Part shown: positions 44,303 through 55,871 of the stretch, piece by piece
How positions within the stretch are numbered: the stretch's first letter is position 1
Layout: every line of letters starts with the position of its first letter
Source of the DNA: Streptomyces anulatus
Lineage (GTDB): Bacteria; Actinomycetota; Actinomycetes; Streptomycetales; Streptomycetaceae
Assembly: GCF_014650675.1 (NCBI RefSeq)
Contig: NZ_BMVK01000005.1
Coordinates: 248,001-312,000 of the forward strand
Reading direction: 5' to 3'
Length of the DNA: 64,000 nucleotides
Translations under genes and position numbers: made by a program
Notes under the pieces: model-generated
The model's database searches: none
Seen by the model: only the letters and a program-made list of their open reading frames with translations
Told to the model about the DNA's origin: nothing

Positions 44303-44953
44303 GTGACGTCCTCCTTCGAGTTCCACACGAGTCCCGCGCGGCTGTCGGACGCCCAGCGCGACCGTGTCCTCGGCGTGCTCAGAGACGGTGCGGCACAGGG
44401 CAAGCTGTCGCACGACACCTTCATGCGGCGCATGGAGCTCGCCCTGGTCGCACGGCGCCCGGAGGAGCTGGCGGTCCTCACCGCCGACCTGGAGGCCGGC
44501 GGCAACTGGTCCCAGGGACTGGTCCGCGCGGTGGGCGGGATCTCCGCCTTCCCCGGGCGACTGCGCCGCGCCTGGCAGACCGAACGGCTCCCCAAGCTGC
44601 TGCTCCCCGCGCCCGGCCCGTATCCGCTGCTCATCGGCCGCGACCCGGCCAACGGACTGCGCCTCAACCACGAGACGGTCTCCCGGCTGCACGCCGAACT
44701 CTCCGCGCAGAACGGCCGTTGGGTGCTGCGCGACCTCGGCTCCACCAACGGCACCTGCGTCAACGGCCAGCGGCTCGTCGGCTCCATCCCGGTGCGGGAC
44801 GGGGACCAGGTGAGCTTCGGCCGGATGAGCTTCCGTCTCACCGCCCCGGCCCTCCGCCCGCCCGAGCTTCCGCCGCCCGCGCCCCGGCCGTCCGCGCATC
44901 CGCCCGAACTGCCGCCGCCGCCCGGCCCCGCTCCTGGCCACCCGCCCGCCTGA
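44303..44953 (+). CDS. DUF1707-FHA domain protein
   Basis: This is a 216-residue protein. Residues 10-67 are DUF1707 (LSDAQRDRVLGVLRDGAAQGKL, FMRRMELALVARRPEELAVL), typical of small actinomycete proteins. Residues about 105-175 form a forkhead-associated domain with LLIGRDPANGLRLN, VSRLHAEL and LRDLGSTNGTCVNGQR, which binds phosphothreonine. The C-terminus is a proline-rich tail. It may read phosphorylation by Ser/Thr kinases. GACAAT lies 7 bases before the GTG start, consistent with leaderless translation. Confidence 0.93.
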   Translation: MTSSFEFHTSPARLSDAQRDRVLGVLRDGAAQGKLSHDTFMRRMELALVARRPEELAVLTADLEAGGNWSQGLVRAVGGISAFPGRLRRAWQTERLPKLLLPAPGPYPLLIGRDPANGLRLNHETVSRLHAELSAQNGRWVLRDLGSTNGTCVNGQRLVGSIPVRDGDQVSFGRMSFRLTAPALRPPELPPPAPRPSAHPPELPPPPGPAPGHPPA

Positions 44954-45158
44954 GCCCTCCGCTCGGTGCCGCCGGTGCGGCCCGCGCCCGGCCGGCCCCT
45001 CCGGCCCGCCTTCACCGGCCCACCCCCTCCGCTCCACCCCCTCCGCCCCACCGCACTCTCACCCGAACGGCCGCACGCCGACTGCGGTGGGCCCCCGGCG
45101 GTGGTCCGCTGAGAGAGCGCGCGCCGACCGCTGGCGCACCGACTCCAGGGGGCGCGGG

Positions 45159-46181
45159 ATGCCGGTCGACCGCCCCGACGCCCTGCCCGCCGCCCGGCGT
45201 CCCCACCGGCTGGCGGGCGGGCAGCCGGGCCTGCTGGCGCCGGGGGCCACGACGGACCCGTACCGGCTGCGCCTCTACCGCCTGCTGCGCACCGACTATC
45301 CCCTCGGCTACGACCCGGGGCTCGGCGCCTGGCTGCTGAGCCGGTACGCGGACGTGGCCCTGGCCCTCACCGACCCCCGGTTCACCGGCTACCCGCACGA
45401 CGGGGCCCCGCGCGGCCGGGCCCCCGTGCCGCTCGGCCTCTGCCGGGGCAGCCTGGTCTGCGTCCCGCCGGCCGTGCCGTACCGCACCGCCGAACCCGCC
45501 GTCGAGCGGACCGCCTACGTCCTGGCCCGCCGGATCGCCGGGCGCGACCGGGCGGACCTGGTCGCCGACTTCTGCCGCTGGCTGCCCGCCGGCGCCGCCG
45601 CCGCGACGGCCGGGCTCTCGTACCCGGACCTGAGCACCCTGCCCCGGGGCGCCCCCCACCTGCGGGGCGGCGGGGGAGCCGGGGACTGCGCCGGGTCCAC
45701 CGCGCTCCGTGAGCGCGCCCTCGCCTCGTTCTTCGCCAACATGCTCGACGACCCCGATCTGCTGGCCGCCGCGACGGCCGGCGAAGGGTCCGGGGCGCTG
45801 CTCGGGAGGGCCTGGGCCGAGACGCTGCGCCGTGATCCGCCCGTCCAGATCGTGCTGCGCCGCACCCGTACCGAGGTGGCCGTCAGCGGCGGCACGCTCC
45901 CCGCCGACGCGCCCGTCGCCTGCCTCATCGGCGCGGCGGGCCGCGACCCGGTCCGGTTCGGCGCGCCCGACCGCTTCGACCCGCTGCGCGCCGACGCCGA
46001 CCCGCTGCTCATCGGCCCGGCCGGCTGCCCCGCGGCCCTCCTCGGCAGACTGGAGGCCGAACACGGCCTGCGCGCCCTGCTGACGGCGATGCCCGGCATC
46101 CGCTGGGCCGATGGCTTCCGCCCGGCGGCGGGCGGCCTGCTCACCCGAGGCCCGCGCACCCTCCTCGTACGCCCGTCCTGA
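45159..46181 (+). CDS. Reduced cytochrome P450-like protein
   Basis: This is a 340-residue protein, about 60 shorter than standard P450s. The K-helix ETLRRDP (ExxR) and the following RRTRTEVAVSGGTLPADAPV are intact, and the heme loop reads LLIGPAGCPAALLGRLEAE, keeping the cysteine and the L-helix pattern but missing the usual FGxGxH. The I-helix AGxxTT motif is absent; RERALASFFANMLDD sits in its place. It may be a specialised or decayed P450. The start ATG 45159 is chosen within a GC-rich leader. Confidence 0.8.
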   Translation: MPVDRPDALPAARRPHRLAGGQPGLLAPGATTDPYRLRLYRLLRTDYPLGYDPGLGAWLLSRYADVALALTDPRFTGYPHDGAPRGRAPVPLGLCRGSLVCVPPAVPYRTAEPAVERTAYVLARRIAGRDRADLVADFCRWLPAGAAAATAGLSYPDLSTLPRGAPHLRGGGGAGDCAGSTALRERALASFFANMLDDPDLLAAATAGEGSGALLGRAWAETLRRDPPVQIVLRRTRTEVAVSGGTLPADAPVACLIGAAGRDPVRFGAPDRFDPLRADADPLLIGPAGCPAALLGRLEAEHGLRALLTAMPGIRWADGFRPAAGGLLTRGPRTLLVRPS

Positions 46182-46194
46182 CGTACACGGCCCC

Positions 46195-48567
46195 TCAGTC
46201 CCGCACCCGCCGCAGCAGCGCCACCGGCCGCTCGGCGAACAGCTCGGCCGCCGCCACCGCACCGCCCGTGAACTCCCGGTCCGGCGAGGCCGACAACAGG
46301 TCCCGCCAGGCGCCCCCGTCCGGCAGCTCCAGCACCGTGTCCCGCCAGCCCCCGCCCTCGGCCAGCCGCAGCGACAGCCGGGTCACCGCCGTGATCACCT
46401 CGCCCGAACGGCAGAAGGACAGCAGATGCGGGGCGGCCGGGCCCCGGGCCGTCAGCGGCGCGTACGTCCCCGACTCCCCGAACACCTCCGGCAGTTCCCG
46501 CCGCAGCACCAGCGCGGCCGCCGTCAGTGCCTGCTTCTCGTCCGGGACCTCCGGCCGCCGGAACGGCCGCCGGTTGTCCGGGTCGACCAGGGCCAGGTAC
46601 TCGCTCTCCGTGCCCTGGTAGAGGTCCGGCACCCCCGGCATCGTCAGATGCACCAGCGCCGCCCCCAGCACCTGGGCCCGCACATGCGGGGCGAGCGCGT
46701 CGGCGAACTCGGCGACCTGCGTCCGGGCCGCGCCCGCCGCGCTGCCCGGACCGGCGGCGACGAAGTCCGTCACCGCCCGCTCGTACACCGGATCCGGCTC
46801 CGTCCAGCTGGTGAACAGGCCCGCCTCCCGCACCGCCTTCAGCAACGCCGGCTCCAGCCGCGCGGACAGCTCATCGGCCGGCAGCTCCGCGCAGCCGTAC
46901 GCCGACTGCCAGGCCGACCAGGCCAGTTGAGGATCCGGGGCCGCTACACCGGTCACCGCCGTCAGCTCCGCCACCAGTGCGGCCCACCGCTCCGGGCACT
47001 GGGACAGCACCGCGATCCGGGCCCGCACGTCCGCGCTGCGCTTGGTGTCGTGCGTGGTCAGGACCGTGCCGGTGGTGGGCCGGTCGCGGGCGATCCGGGC
47101 CGCGAAGGCGTGGAACTCCTCCGGCGACACCGCGGGCCGGCCCGGGTCCCCGCCCACCTCGGTGGCCGAGATCAGCGGGACGTACCGGTAGAACGCCGTG
47201 TCCTCCACCGACTTGGCGTGCAGCGCGGACGCGGTCTGCGCGAACCGGGCGCAGAACGCCGCCTGTTCCTCCCCGTCGCCGAGCCGCCCGAGCGCGAGAT
47301 CCCGTACGACGTCCACGGCCGTCGCCTCCTCCGGGACGGAGAACACCGCCTTCGCGTCCCGTGCCGCCCGGTCGGTCAGCGTCTCCTCGGCGATCCGCGT
47401 CGGCGGTTCGCCCGCCGTGACGTACGGGCGGTAGACCGGAATCCGCACCAGCAGCTCGCGGACCGCCGTCTCCAGCGCCCAGGGCGCGTGGTCGCGCAGC
47501 GCGGGATCCCGGCCGCAGACCCCGGCCGCGAGCCGGGTCAGCCACGCGGTCTCGGCGGCCAGCTCATGCGTCACCACCCGGTACGCGGCCCGGCGCACCG
47601 TTGCCGTCCAGTCGCCGCCCCGGTCGGCGGGCGGGCCCGCGAACTCCCGGTAGCGGCCGAGCAGCTCCGCCGCGCCGGACGGGTCGGTGAACAGCCCGTC
47701 GATCCGGTGCAGCGCGTCGTATCCGGTGGTGCCCGCAACCGCCCAGTCCGCCGGGAGGCGCTCGTCGCCGGTGAGGATCTTCTCCACCACCGTCCAGCGG
47801 CCGCCGGTGGCTCCGTTCAGCCGCTCCAGATAGGCGGCGGGCGCGGCGAGGCCGTCGGGATGGTCGATGCGCAGCCCGTCCAGCACCCCGTCGCGGAGCA
47901 GTTCGAGGACCTTGGCGTGGGTGGCGTCGAAGACCTCCGGGTGCTCGACGCGGACCCCGATCAGCTCCGACACAGTGAAGAACCGCCGGTAGTTCAGCTC
48001 GGTGCGGGCCAGGCGCCACCAGCCGAGCCGGTAGTGCTGGGCGTCCAGCAGCTCCGGCAGCGGGAGCTCCGCCGTGCCGGCGCGGAGCGGGAACTCCAGG
48101 TCGTGGTAGCGCAGCACCTCCCCGTCCGCGGCGAGGTGCCCCAGCTCCTGGCCGAGCGGTCCGGCGAGCACCGGGAGCAGCACCCGGTTCCCGCCGGCCG
48201 CCCAGTCGATGTCGAACCAGCGTGCGGACGGGGAGGTGGGGCCCTCGCGCAGCACGTCCCACAGCCGGCGGTTGTACCGGGGCGCGGCCGCCATGTGGTT
48301 GGGCACGATGTCCAGGACCAGGCCGAGCCCGTGCTCCCGGGCGGTCGAGGCGAGCGAGCGCAGCCCCTCCTCGCCGCCCAGCTCGGCCCGGACCCGGCTG
48401 TGGTCGACCACGTCGTAGCCGTGCGGGGAGCCGGGGACCGCCTCCAGGACGGGCGACAGGTGGAGGTGCGAGACGCCGAGCGCGGCGAGGTACGGCACGG
48501 CCTTCTCGGCGGCGGCGAACGGGAAGTCGGGCTGGAGCTGAAGCCGGTACGTGGCGGTGGGCGTCAT
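46195..48567 (-). CDS. treY: Maltooligosyltrehalose synthase
   Basis: TreY converts the reducing end of a maltooligosaccharide to an alpha,alpha-1,1 bond. It has 790 residues, with TPTATYRLQLQPDFPFAAAE, VLDIVPNHMA, the nucleophile GLRIDHPDGL, the acid VVEKIL and the C-terminal MPGVPDLYQGTE of this GH13 subfamily. It is upstream of treZ in the transcription sense but separated from it. glgX lies 82 bases upstream on the same strand, with a hairpin between. Together with TreZ and GlgX it makes trehalose from glycogen. Confidence 0.96.
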   Translation of the reverse strand: MTPTATYRLQLQPDFPFAAAEKAVPYLAALGVSHLHLSPVLEAVPGSPHGYDVVDHSRVRAELGGEEGLRSLASTAREHGLGLVLDIVPNHMAAAPRYNRRLWDVLREGPTSPSARWFDIDWAAGGNRVLLPVLAGPLGQELGHLAADGEVLRYHDLEFPLRAGTAELPLPELLDAQHYRLGWWRLARTELNYRRFFTVSELIGVRVEHPEVFDATHAKVLELLRDGVLDGLRIDHPDGLAAPAAYLERLNGATGGRWTVVEKILTGDERLPADWAVAGTTGYDALHRIDGLFTDPSGAAELLGRYREFAGPPADRGGDWTATVRRAAYRVVTHELAAETAWLTRLAAGVCGRDPALRDHAPWALETAVRELLVRIPVYRPYVTAGEPPTRIAEETLTDRAARDAKAVFSVPEEATAVDVVRDLALGRLGDGEEQAAFCARFAQTASALHAKSVEDTAFYRYVPLISATEVGGDPGRPAVSPEEFHAFAARIARDRPTTGTVLTTHDTKRSADVRARIAVLSQCPERWAALVAELTAVTGVAAPDPQLAWSAWQSAYGCAELPADELSARLEPALLKAVREAGLFTSWTEPDPVYERAVTDFVAAGPGSAAGAARTQVAEFADALAPHVRAQVLGAALVHLTMPGVPDLYQGTESEYLALVDPDNRRPFRRPEVPDEKQALTAAALVLRRELPEVFGESGTYAPLTARGPAAPHLLSFCRSGEVITAVTRLSLRLAEGGGWRDTVLELPDGGAWRDLLSASPDREFTGGAVAAAELFAERPVALLRRVRD

Positions 48568-48582
48568 GGACTCCTACGTACC

Positions 48583-48614
48583 CCGCCCGGGGCGATCCGT
48601 GTCACCCCGGGCGG
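48583..48614. terminator. 10-bp stem hairpin between glgX and treY
   Basis: CCGCCCGGGG (48583-48592) and CCCCGGGCGG (48605-48614) form a perfect stem with a 12-nt loop, just downstream of glgX. It could attenuate or separate expression of treY. Confidence 0.7.
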
Positions 48615-48649
48615 AACACTCACTCCAGGTGCTTCTCCCGGCCCACCCC

Positions 48650-50779
<2,130 letters not shown>

Positions 50780-51162
50780 GATGAAGACTCTTCCACTTCT
50801 GATCCGGCTGCGGTGGTTCTTCTCGGTCCGATACTTCCCGAAAACGGGGCGCTCACCTAGGACGTCGCCCGGTGCGGCCGGGTCCCGTCGCCCCGCCCGG
50901 GCCGCACCGGTCAACTTCGGACACTCCCGTGCCGCCCCGGACGTGCTTCCGGGCCCCGTCACCCGGCGGGCGTCCGGTTCCCGCCCCGGGGCAGGGGGCC
51001 TAATCACTATGAATCAGCTCACTCCACCCGATCTCGCCACAAGGAACAAGCCTTACGCGCACGGGAGTTGAGAAAGTCGCCTGCGCATCGGGCTGCGTCG
51101 GATCGTGCTCCCGGAGTACCCTTCCTTGATCGTTGGGTGGGGGAGTGGAAGGCGGTACGCGG
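50780..51162. other. Divergent intergenic region, 383 bases
   Basis: This region lies between glgX and the HEPN gene. I see no gene and no clear hairpin. Promoters for both genes must lie here, but no -35/-10 pair could be chosen with confidence. The GGAAGG ribosome site of the HEPN gene is at 51148-51153. Confidence 0.5.
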
Positions 51163-52398
51163 GTGAGCTCGGGAGGGTTCGAGCTGCCCCCAGGTGACGC
51201 AGGTCACGAGGGGGAATCGACCGATGCCCCGCCCGGGGCGGTGTCCCTCGCGCAGCCCATGGAGATCGGCGCCGAGCTGGACTGGGGCTCCGAGGCCTGG
51301 AACGAGGTGCGCACCCGCGCCCAGCGGGCCGGACGCGCCTATATCTGGCTGAATCTGGTCGAACAGCGGCTCCGGGCCGTCGTCGCCGCCGTGCTCCGGC
51401 CGATCTACGAGCCGGTGCACGGCGAGGAATGGGTGGTGGCCGCGGCCGGGCCGGCCGGGCAGGAGTGGGTGCAGCGCGCCGTCGCCGTGCGCGAGGTCTC
51501 GCGCCGCAAGGGCTATCTGCTGGACCCGGCCGACGACAACGTCCTCAGCTTCCTGACGTTGCCGCAGCTGCGGGAGCTGATGGTCCAGCACTGGCCCTGT
51601 TTCGAGCCGTACTTCGACGACCGGCGCGACGTCGAGCTGGCCCTGGACGAGCTGGAGGTCGCGCGCAACGTCGTCTCCCGCAACCGCGCGCTGAACGAGG
51701 CGGTCCTCGCCCAGGCGGAGCGCGCCTCCGCCCGGCTCCTGGACATCCTCGGCAGCGGGGCGGGGGTGCCATCGGCGGACCGGCTGCCGGTGGACGCGGT
51801 GGAGGAGCTGGTCGGCGACCGGTACGCGGACGTGGTTTCCGTCCACCCCGACCGGGTCCGGCTCCAGCGCCAGCTGCCCGCCGAGGACCTGTTCGGCGGG
51901 GCGCGGCGGCTGGACGCCATCGGCATAGGGCTCAACCTGCTCGTGCAGAACTTCTCCGGCCGCCGGCTCGTCCGGCTCGCCGAATCGGGCTGCCGGGTCC
52001 GGCTGCTGTTCATCAACCCGGCCAGCAGCGCGGTGCGCCGCCGGGAGCGGGAACTCGGCCTCAAGAAGGGCGAGCTGAGCCGTTCGGTGGAGATGAACAT
52101 CCTGCACATGCGCCGGGTGCGCTCCAAGCTCCGCGACCCGGGCGCGTTCGAGATCCAGGTCTTCGACGAGACCCCGCGCTTCACCGCCTACCTGGTGGAC
52201 GGCGACGGACCGGACGCCGTGGGCGTCGTCCAGCCCTATCTGCGGCGGGCCCGGGGCATGGAGGCGCCCGTGCTGGTGCTGCGCGGCGGGGGCCGGCGCA
52301 CGGTGGTGCGGGCCGGCCAGGACAGCGAGCACGGCCTCTTCGAGACGTACCGCGAGGAGTTCGAGTCGGTCTGGACGGACTCCCGGCCGGTCTCCTGA
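51163..52398 (+). CDS. SAV2148-family HEPN domain protein
   Basis: This is a 411-residue protein from GTG 51163 (VSSGGFELPPGDAGHEGES). From memory it is highly conserved among Streptomyces. The N-terminal half contains a HEPN-like helical region (EVRTRAQRAGRAYIWLNLVEQRLRAVV). The C-terminal part reads GIGLNLLVQNFSGRRLVRLAESGC and VRLLFINPASS, which resembles phospholipase D-type or related effector folds but lacks an obvious HKD motif. The strong conservation suggests a core role, possibly RNA processing or stress control. Confidence 0.88.
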   Translation: MSSGGFELPPGDAGHEGESTDAPPGAVSLAQPMEIGAELDWGSEAWNEVRTRAQRAGRAYIWLNLVEQRLRAVVAAVLRPIYEPVHGEEWVVAAAGPAGQEWVQRAVAVREVSRRKGYLLDPADDNVLSFLTLPQLRELMVQHWPCFEPYFDDRRDVELALDELEVARNVVSRNRALNEAVLAQAERASARLLDILGSGAGVPSADRLPVDAVEELVGDRYADVVSVHPDRVRLQRQLPAEDLFGGARRLDAIGIGLNLLVQNFSGRRLVRLAESGCRVRLLFINPASSAVRRRERELGLKKGELSRSVEMNILHMRRVRSKLRDPGAFEIQVFDETPRFTAYLVDGDGPDAVGVVQPYLRRARGMEAPVLVLRGGGRRTVVRAGQDSEHGLFETYREEFESVWTDSRPVS

Positions 52399-52517
52399 CG
52401 GTCCCGGCGGCTCTCCTTCCGGCGGGCCGTGCGCCGCGGACCTCCCCGGGGCTCTGTCAGTGGCCCGTGCGAAGGTGTTCAGCACATGGGGGAGCGCACC
52501 ACGAAGGAGGAATCGGG

Positions 52518-53228
52518 ATGAGCTGGCACCGGGGAACACTGGTCGGCTTCGACCTGGAGACGACGGGGACCGACGTCGAGAACGACCGGATCGTCACCGC
52601 CGCACTGGTCCGGCTGGACGCGGACGGGGCGATCGCCGAGCAGCGGACCTGGCTGCTCGACCCGGGGGTGGCGATACCCGAACAGGCGTCCGCGATCCAC
52701 GGAATCGGCACCGACCACGCCCGCAAGCACGGGGCGCGGGCCGTCCTGGCGGTCGAGGAGATCGCCCACGCGGTCGCCGATGTGCTCCGCTCCGGCGTCC
52801 CGCTGGTGGTGATGAACGCGCGCTACGACCTCTCGCTGCTGGACCGCGAATGCCGCAGGCACGGGCTGCCGTCGGTCGACGAGCGGGTCGGCGGCGCGCC
52901 CTCGCCCGTCATCGACCCGCTGGTGATCGACAAGCACGTCGACAAGTACCGCAAGGGCAAGCGGGCCCTCCAGGCGCTGTGCGACCACTACGGGGTCACG
53001 CTCGACGGAGCCCACGAGGCGAGCGCCGACGCGGTGGCCGCCGTGCGCGTGGTGCGCCGGATGGGAGAGCGGCACCGGCCCGTCGGCACCCTGCCGCCCG
53101 CCGAACTGCACGCCCTTCAGATCCGGGCGGCCGCCGAGCAGTCGGCGTCCCTCCAGGCCTATCTGCGCCGCTCGGACCCGGCGGCCGTGGTCGAGGCGTC
53201 CTGGCCGGTGATCCCGCGCAGCCGCTGA
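52518..53228 (+). CDS. DnaQ-like 3'-5' exonuclease
   Basis: This is a 236-residue protein with AAGGAGGAA before the ATG. The DEDD-type exonuclease motifs are VGFDLETTG (ExoI), NARYDLSLLDREC (ExoII) and HEASADAVAAVRV (ExoIII, with Asp). The C-terminal part has AELHALQIRAAAEQSASLQAYLRR, common to Streptomyces members. It is a free-standing exonuclease, not part of a polymerase. Its role could be DNA repair or RNA turnover. Confidence 0.93.
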   Translation: MSWHRGTLVGFDLETTGTDVENDRIVTAALVRLDADGAIAEQRTWLLDPGVAIPEQASAIHGIGTDHARKHGARAVLAVEEIAHAVADVLRSGVPLVVMNARYDLSLLDRECRRHGLPSVDERVGGAPSPVIDPLVIDKHVDKYRKGKRALQALCDHYGVTLDGAHEASADAVAAVRVVRRMGERHRPVGTLPPAELHALQIRAAAEQSASLQAYLRRSDPAAVVEASWPVIPRSR

Positions 53229-53321
53229 GCCGGGCGGCGGAAGGGCCCGGGGCGGTTCGCGGCGGAAGCGCACATGGCCGGTGCCGTCGGCAGGACGCGG
53301 AGCGCGGCCCCGACGGACCGC

Positions 53322-53834
53322 TCAGAGCTTGCCGAAGACCACTCCGCGCCAGGTCCAGCCCGCTTCGAGAGTGGTGTTCCGCAGGGGGTCCGTCAGCTGC
53401 GCGCTGTCGAAGCTGAAGGACTCGGTCGCTTCGAGGCGACCGCTCTCCCCCCGTTTGAGGGTGTACCGGCGCGAGACGGTCCTGCCCCCGCCGCGCGCGT
53501 ACTCCGCCGAGGTCCGGAGCCGCGGCGGATTCCCGACCCGGGTGACTTCCCAACTCTCCTCGACTGCGCGCACCTCGGGGACGTCCTCGGCCAGCCGCAT
53601 CCGGATCCGGATGGCGTGCGTCAACTGGGACCCGATGAAGAAGGTCTGCCACGCGGGCTCGGCGATCCGCCACTCCGCCACCAGATCGGCGCCGTGCGCC
53701 GCGCCGTCGCCGATGACGTACGGGACGTCCGCCCGGTTGAGACCGAGCAGGGCCGTGCGCAACTCCTCGGCCGATCGTGGCGCCGTCCCCGCCTCGGGGC
53801 GCCTGGTGCCGGTCAGCATGTCGAAGAATCCCAT
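53322..53834 (-). CDS. Conserved hypothetical protein, 170 aa
   Basis: The protein begins MGFFDMLTGTRRPEAGTAP and has no signal peptide. Strands rich in Trp and Arg (WQTFFIGSQLTHAIRIRMRLAED, RAVEESWEVTRVGNPPRL) suggest a beta-rich fold. The start MGFFDxLTG is typical of Streptomyces proteins of unknown function encoded near similar small genes. It lies 23 bases upstream of the phosphotransferase stop; the two could share a transcript. Confidence 0.8.
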   Translation of the reverse strand: MGFFDMLTGTRRPEAGTAPRSAEELRTALLGLNRADVPYVIGDGAAHGADLVAEWRIAEPAWQTFFIGSQLTHAIRIRMRLAEDVPEVRAVEESWEVTRVGNPPRLRTSAEYARGGGRTVSRRYTLKRGESGRLEATESFSFDSAQLTDPLRNTTLEAGWTWRGVVFGKL

Positions 53835-53857
53835 GGGGTCAACCTATGCCGGGCCGT

Positions 53858-54724
53858 TCAGAAGGGATACCAGCGGACCTCGGGATCCCCCTCGCGCAGC
53901 GAGGCGACCCGGCGGCGGAATTCGGCGAGCGCCTTCGGGTTGGCCGGGGCGTGCTGGGAGACCCAGGCGCAGCTGGCCGTCTCCCTCGCGCCGCGGAGCA
54001 CCGCGCACCCCTCCCACTCCCGGACGTCCCAGCCGTACGCGGAGGTGAAGGCGTCGTAGGCCGCGGGGTCGAGGCCGTAGCGGTCGCGGGAGAGGGCGAG
54101 GACGACCAGGTCGTGTTCGCGCAGATCGGCGGAGAACGTCTCCAGATCGACCAGGACCGGGCCGTCGGGCCCGACGTGGACGTTGCGCGGGAGCGCGTCG
54201 CCGTGGATCGGCCCCGGCGGCAGATGCGGGACGAGCGCGGCGGCGGCGGCCTCGAAGCCGTCGCGGCGCTCGCGGAGGTAGTCGGCGTCCGCCGGGTCGA
54301 TCGCTGCTCCCGCCAGGCTCAGCCAGCGCTCCACGCCGCCCAGCAGCTCGCGGCGCGGCAGGGTGAAGTCCGCCGGTGCGGGCAGCGCGTGCACCAGGGA
54401 GAGCAGCGGTGCGAGGTCGCGCGGCTCGGCGGGGCGTACGGGGTCGGGAAGCCGGTGCCACAGCGTCACGGGGTGGCCCTCGACCATGCGGGGCCCGCGC
54501 TCGGCGGCGCGGACGGCCGGGACACCGGACGCGGCGAGCCAGTCGGCGAGGGCCACCTCCCGCTCGGCCCGCTCGCGCAGCTCGGGGTGGCCGGTGGCGT
54601 CCCGGCCCACCTTGAGCACCAGGTCGCCGACGGTGAAGACCGCGTTCTCGCCCAGCGCGAGCAGTTCCGCCGGGCCGGGGAAACCGGCGGCCGTCAGCAC
54701 CTCGCGCGCTCGCATCTCGTCCAT
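53858..54724 (-). CDS. APH-family phosphotransferase
   Basis: This is a 288-residue protein starting MDEMRAREVLTAAGFPG. It shows the nucleotide-binding VGDLVLKVG, the catalytic loop PIHGDALPRNVHVGPDGP and the DFG-equivalent VLVDLETFSAD. The sequence fits small-molecule kinases of the aminoglycoside/choline kinase fold. Without a resistance context, a sugar or amino-alcohol substrate is possible. It is divergent from the sugar importer operon. Confidence 0.9.
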   Translation of the reverse strand: MDEMRAREVLTAAGFPGPAELLALGENAVFTVGDLVLKVGRDATGHPELRERAEREVALADWLAASGVPAVRAAERGPRMVEGHPVTLWHRLPDPVRPAEPRDLAPLLSLVHALPAPADFTLPRRELLGGVERWLSLAGAAIDPADADYLRERRDGFEAAAAALVPHLPPGPIHGDALPRNVHVGPDGPVLVDLETFSADLREHDLVVLALSRDRYGLDPAAYDAFTSAYGWDVREWEGCAVLRGARETASCAWVSQHAPANPKALAEFRRRVASLREGDPEVRWYPF

Positions 54725-54866
54725 GGGTGCGATTTTGCATCCCCGCAGGCCACCTTGACGAACCGATGACCCGTCAGCACGATGACGGAGGCCTCCCGGG
54801 CAGCCGGAACGGGACGAAGTCCATCTCAGGCGCATCAGGGAGATACGGGGCAAAGGGGTCTACTTC

Positions 54867-55871
54867 GTGACATCGGTGACCGCGGCGAAGCGGCCCGGAC
54901 CGGACGGCCCGCACAGCGGGCACAACGGACGGGACGGGCAGGGCGGGCGGGGCGGACGCGCGGGGGGCACCGGGCGTCCGGGCCGTCCGGAACGCAGGGC
55001 GTTCGGGGACCGGGCCGCCTGGTTCCTGGTGCTGCCCGCGCTCATCCCGATCCTGATCCTCAGCGTCGGACCGCTCCTCTACGGCATCGCGCTCGCCTTC
55101 ACCGACGCGCAGTCCGGCCGCACCCGCTCCACCCAGTGGATCGGCACCCTGAACTTCCAGGACCTGCTGCACGACACCCTGTTCTGGGACTCGTTCCGGA
55201 TCGGCCTGATCTGGGCCGTGGGCGTCACCGTCCCGCAGTTCCTGCTGGCCCTCGGCCTCGCCCTGCTGCTCAACCAGAACCTGCGGATGCGCTGGCTGGC
55301 CCGGGCGCTGGCGATCATCCCCTGGGCGATGCCCGAGGTCGTCGTCGGCATCATGTGGCGGCTCGTCTACAACCCGGACGCCGGCATCCTCAACGAGACC
55401 ATCCGGGACCTCGGACTCGGCGACGGCCGGGACTGGCTGACCGGACTCGCCACCGCACTGCCCGCCGTGATCCTCGTCGGCATCTGGGCGGGCATGCCGC
55501 AGACCACCGTGGCCCTGCTCGCCGGACTCCAGAACACCCCGCGCGAACTCCACGAGGCGGCGGCCCTGGACGGAGCGGGCGCGTGGCGCCGTTTCCGTCA
55601 CGTCACCTGGCCCGCCCTGAAACCGATCGCGCTCGCGATCTCCGCACTCAACCTGATCTGGAACTTCAACTCCTTCGCCCTGGTCTACGTCCTGACCAGC
55701 GGCGGACCCGGCGGCCGGACCCGGCTGCCGATGCTCTTCGCCTACGAGGAGGCCTTCCGCTACGGGCAGTTCGGCTACGCCGCGGCGATGGGCTGTGTGA
55801 TGGTCGCGGTGATCTCCGTGCTCCTCGCCTTCTACCTCGTCGGCCGGCTCAGGGGAGGCGAGGACCGATGA
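54867..55871 (+). CDS. Sugar ABC transporter permease (MalF type)
   Basis: This is a 334-residue membrane protein from GTG 54867. A Gly/Arg-rich N-terminal tail of about 48 residues is unusual; then six helices start at AAWFLVLPALIPILILSVGP. The EAA loop for ATPase docking is ELHEAAALDGAGAWRRFRHVTWPAL. It forms a heterodimer with the next permease. Importer operon of three genes, with no ATPase encoded; in Streptomyces a shared MsiK ATPase usually serves such systems. Confidence 0.95.
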   Translation: MTSVTAAKRPGPDGPHSGHNGRDGQGGRGGRAGGTGRPGRPERRAFGDRAAWFLVLPALIPILILSVGPLLYGIALAFTDAQSGRTRSTQWIGTLNFQDLLHDTLFWDSFRIGLIWAVGVTVPQFLLALGLALLLNQNLRMRWLARALAIIPWAMPEVVVGIMWRLVYNPDAGILNETIRDLGLGDGRDWLTGLATALPAVILVGIWAGMPQTTVALLAGLQNTPRELHEAAALDGAGAWRRFRHVTWPALKPIALAISALNLIWNFNSFALVYVLTSGGPGGRTRLPMLFAYEEAFRYGQFGYAAAMGCVMVAVISVLLAFYLVGRLRGGEDR

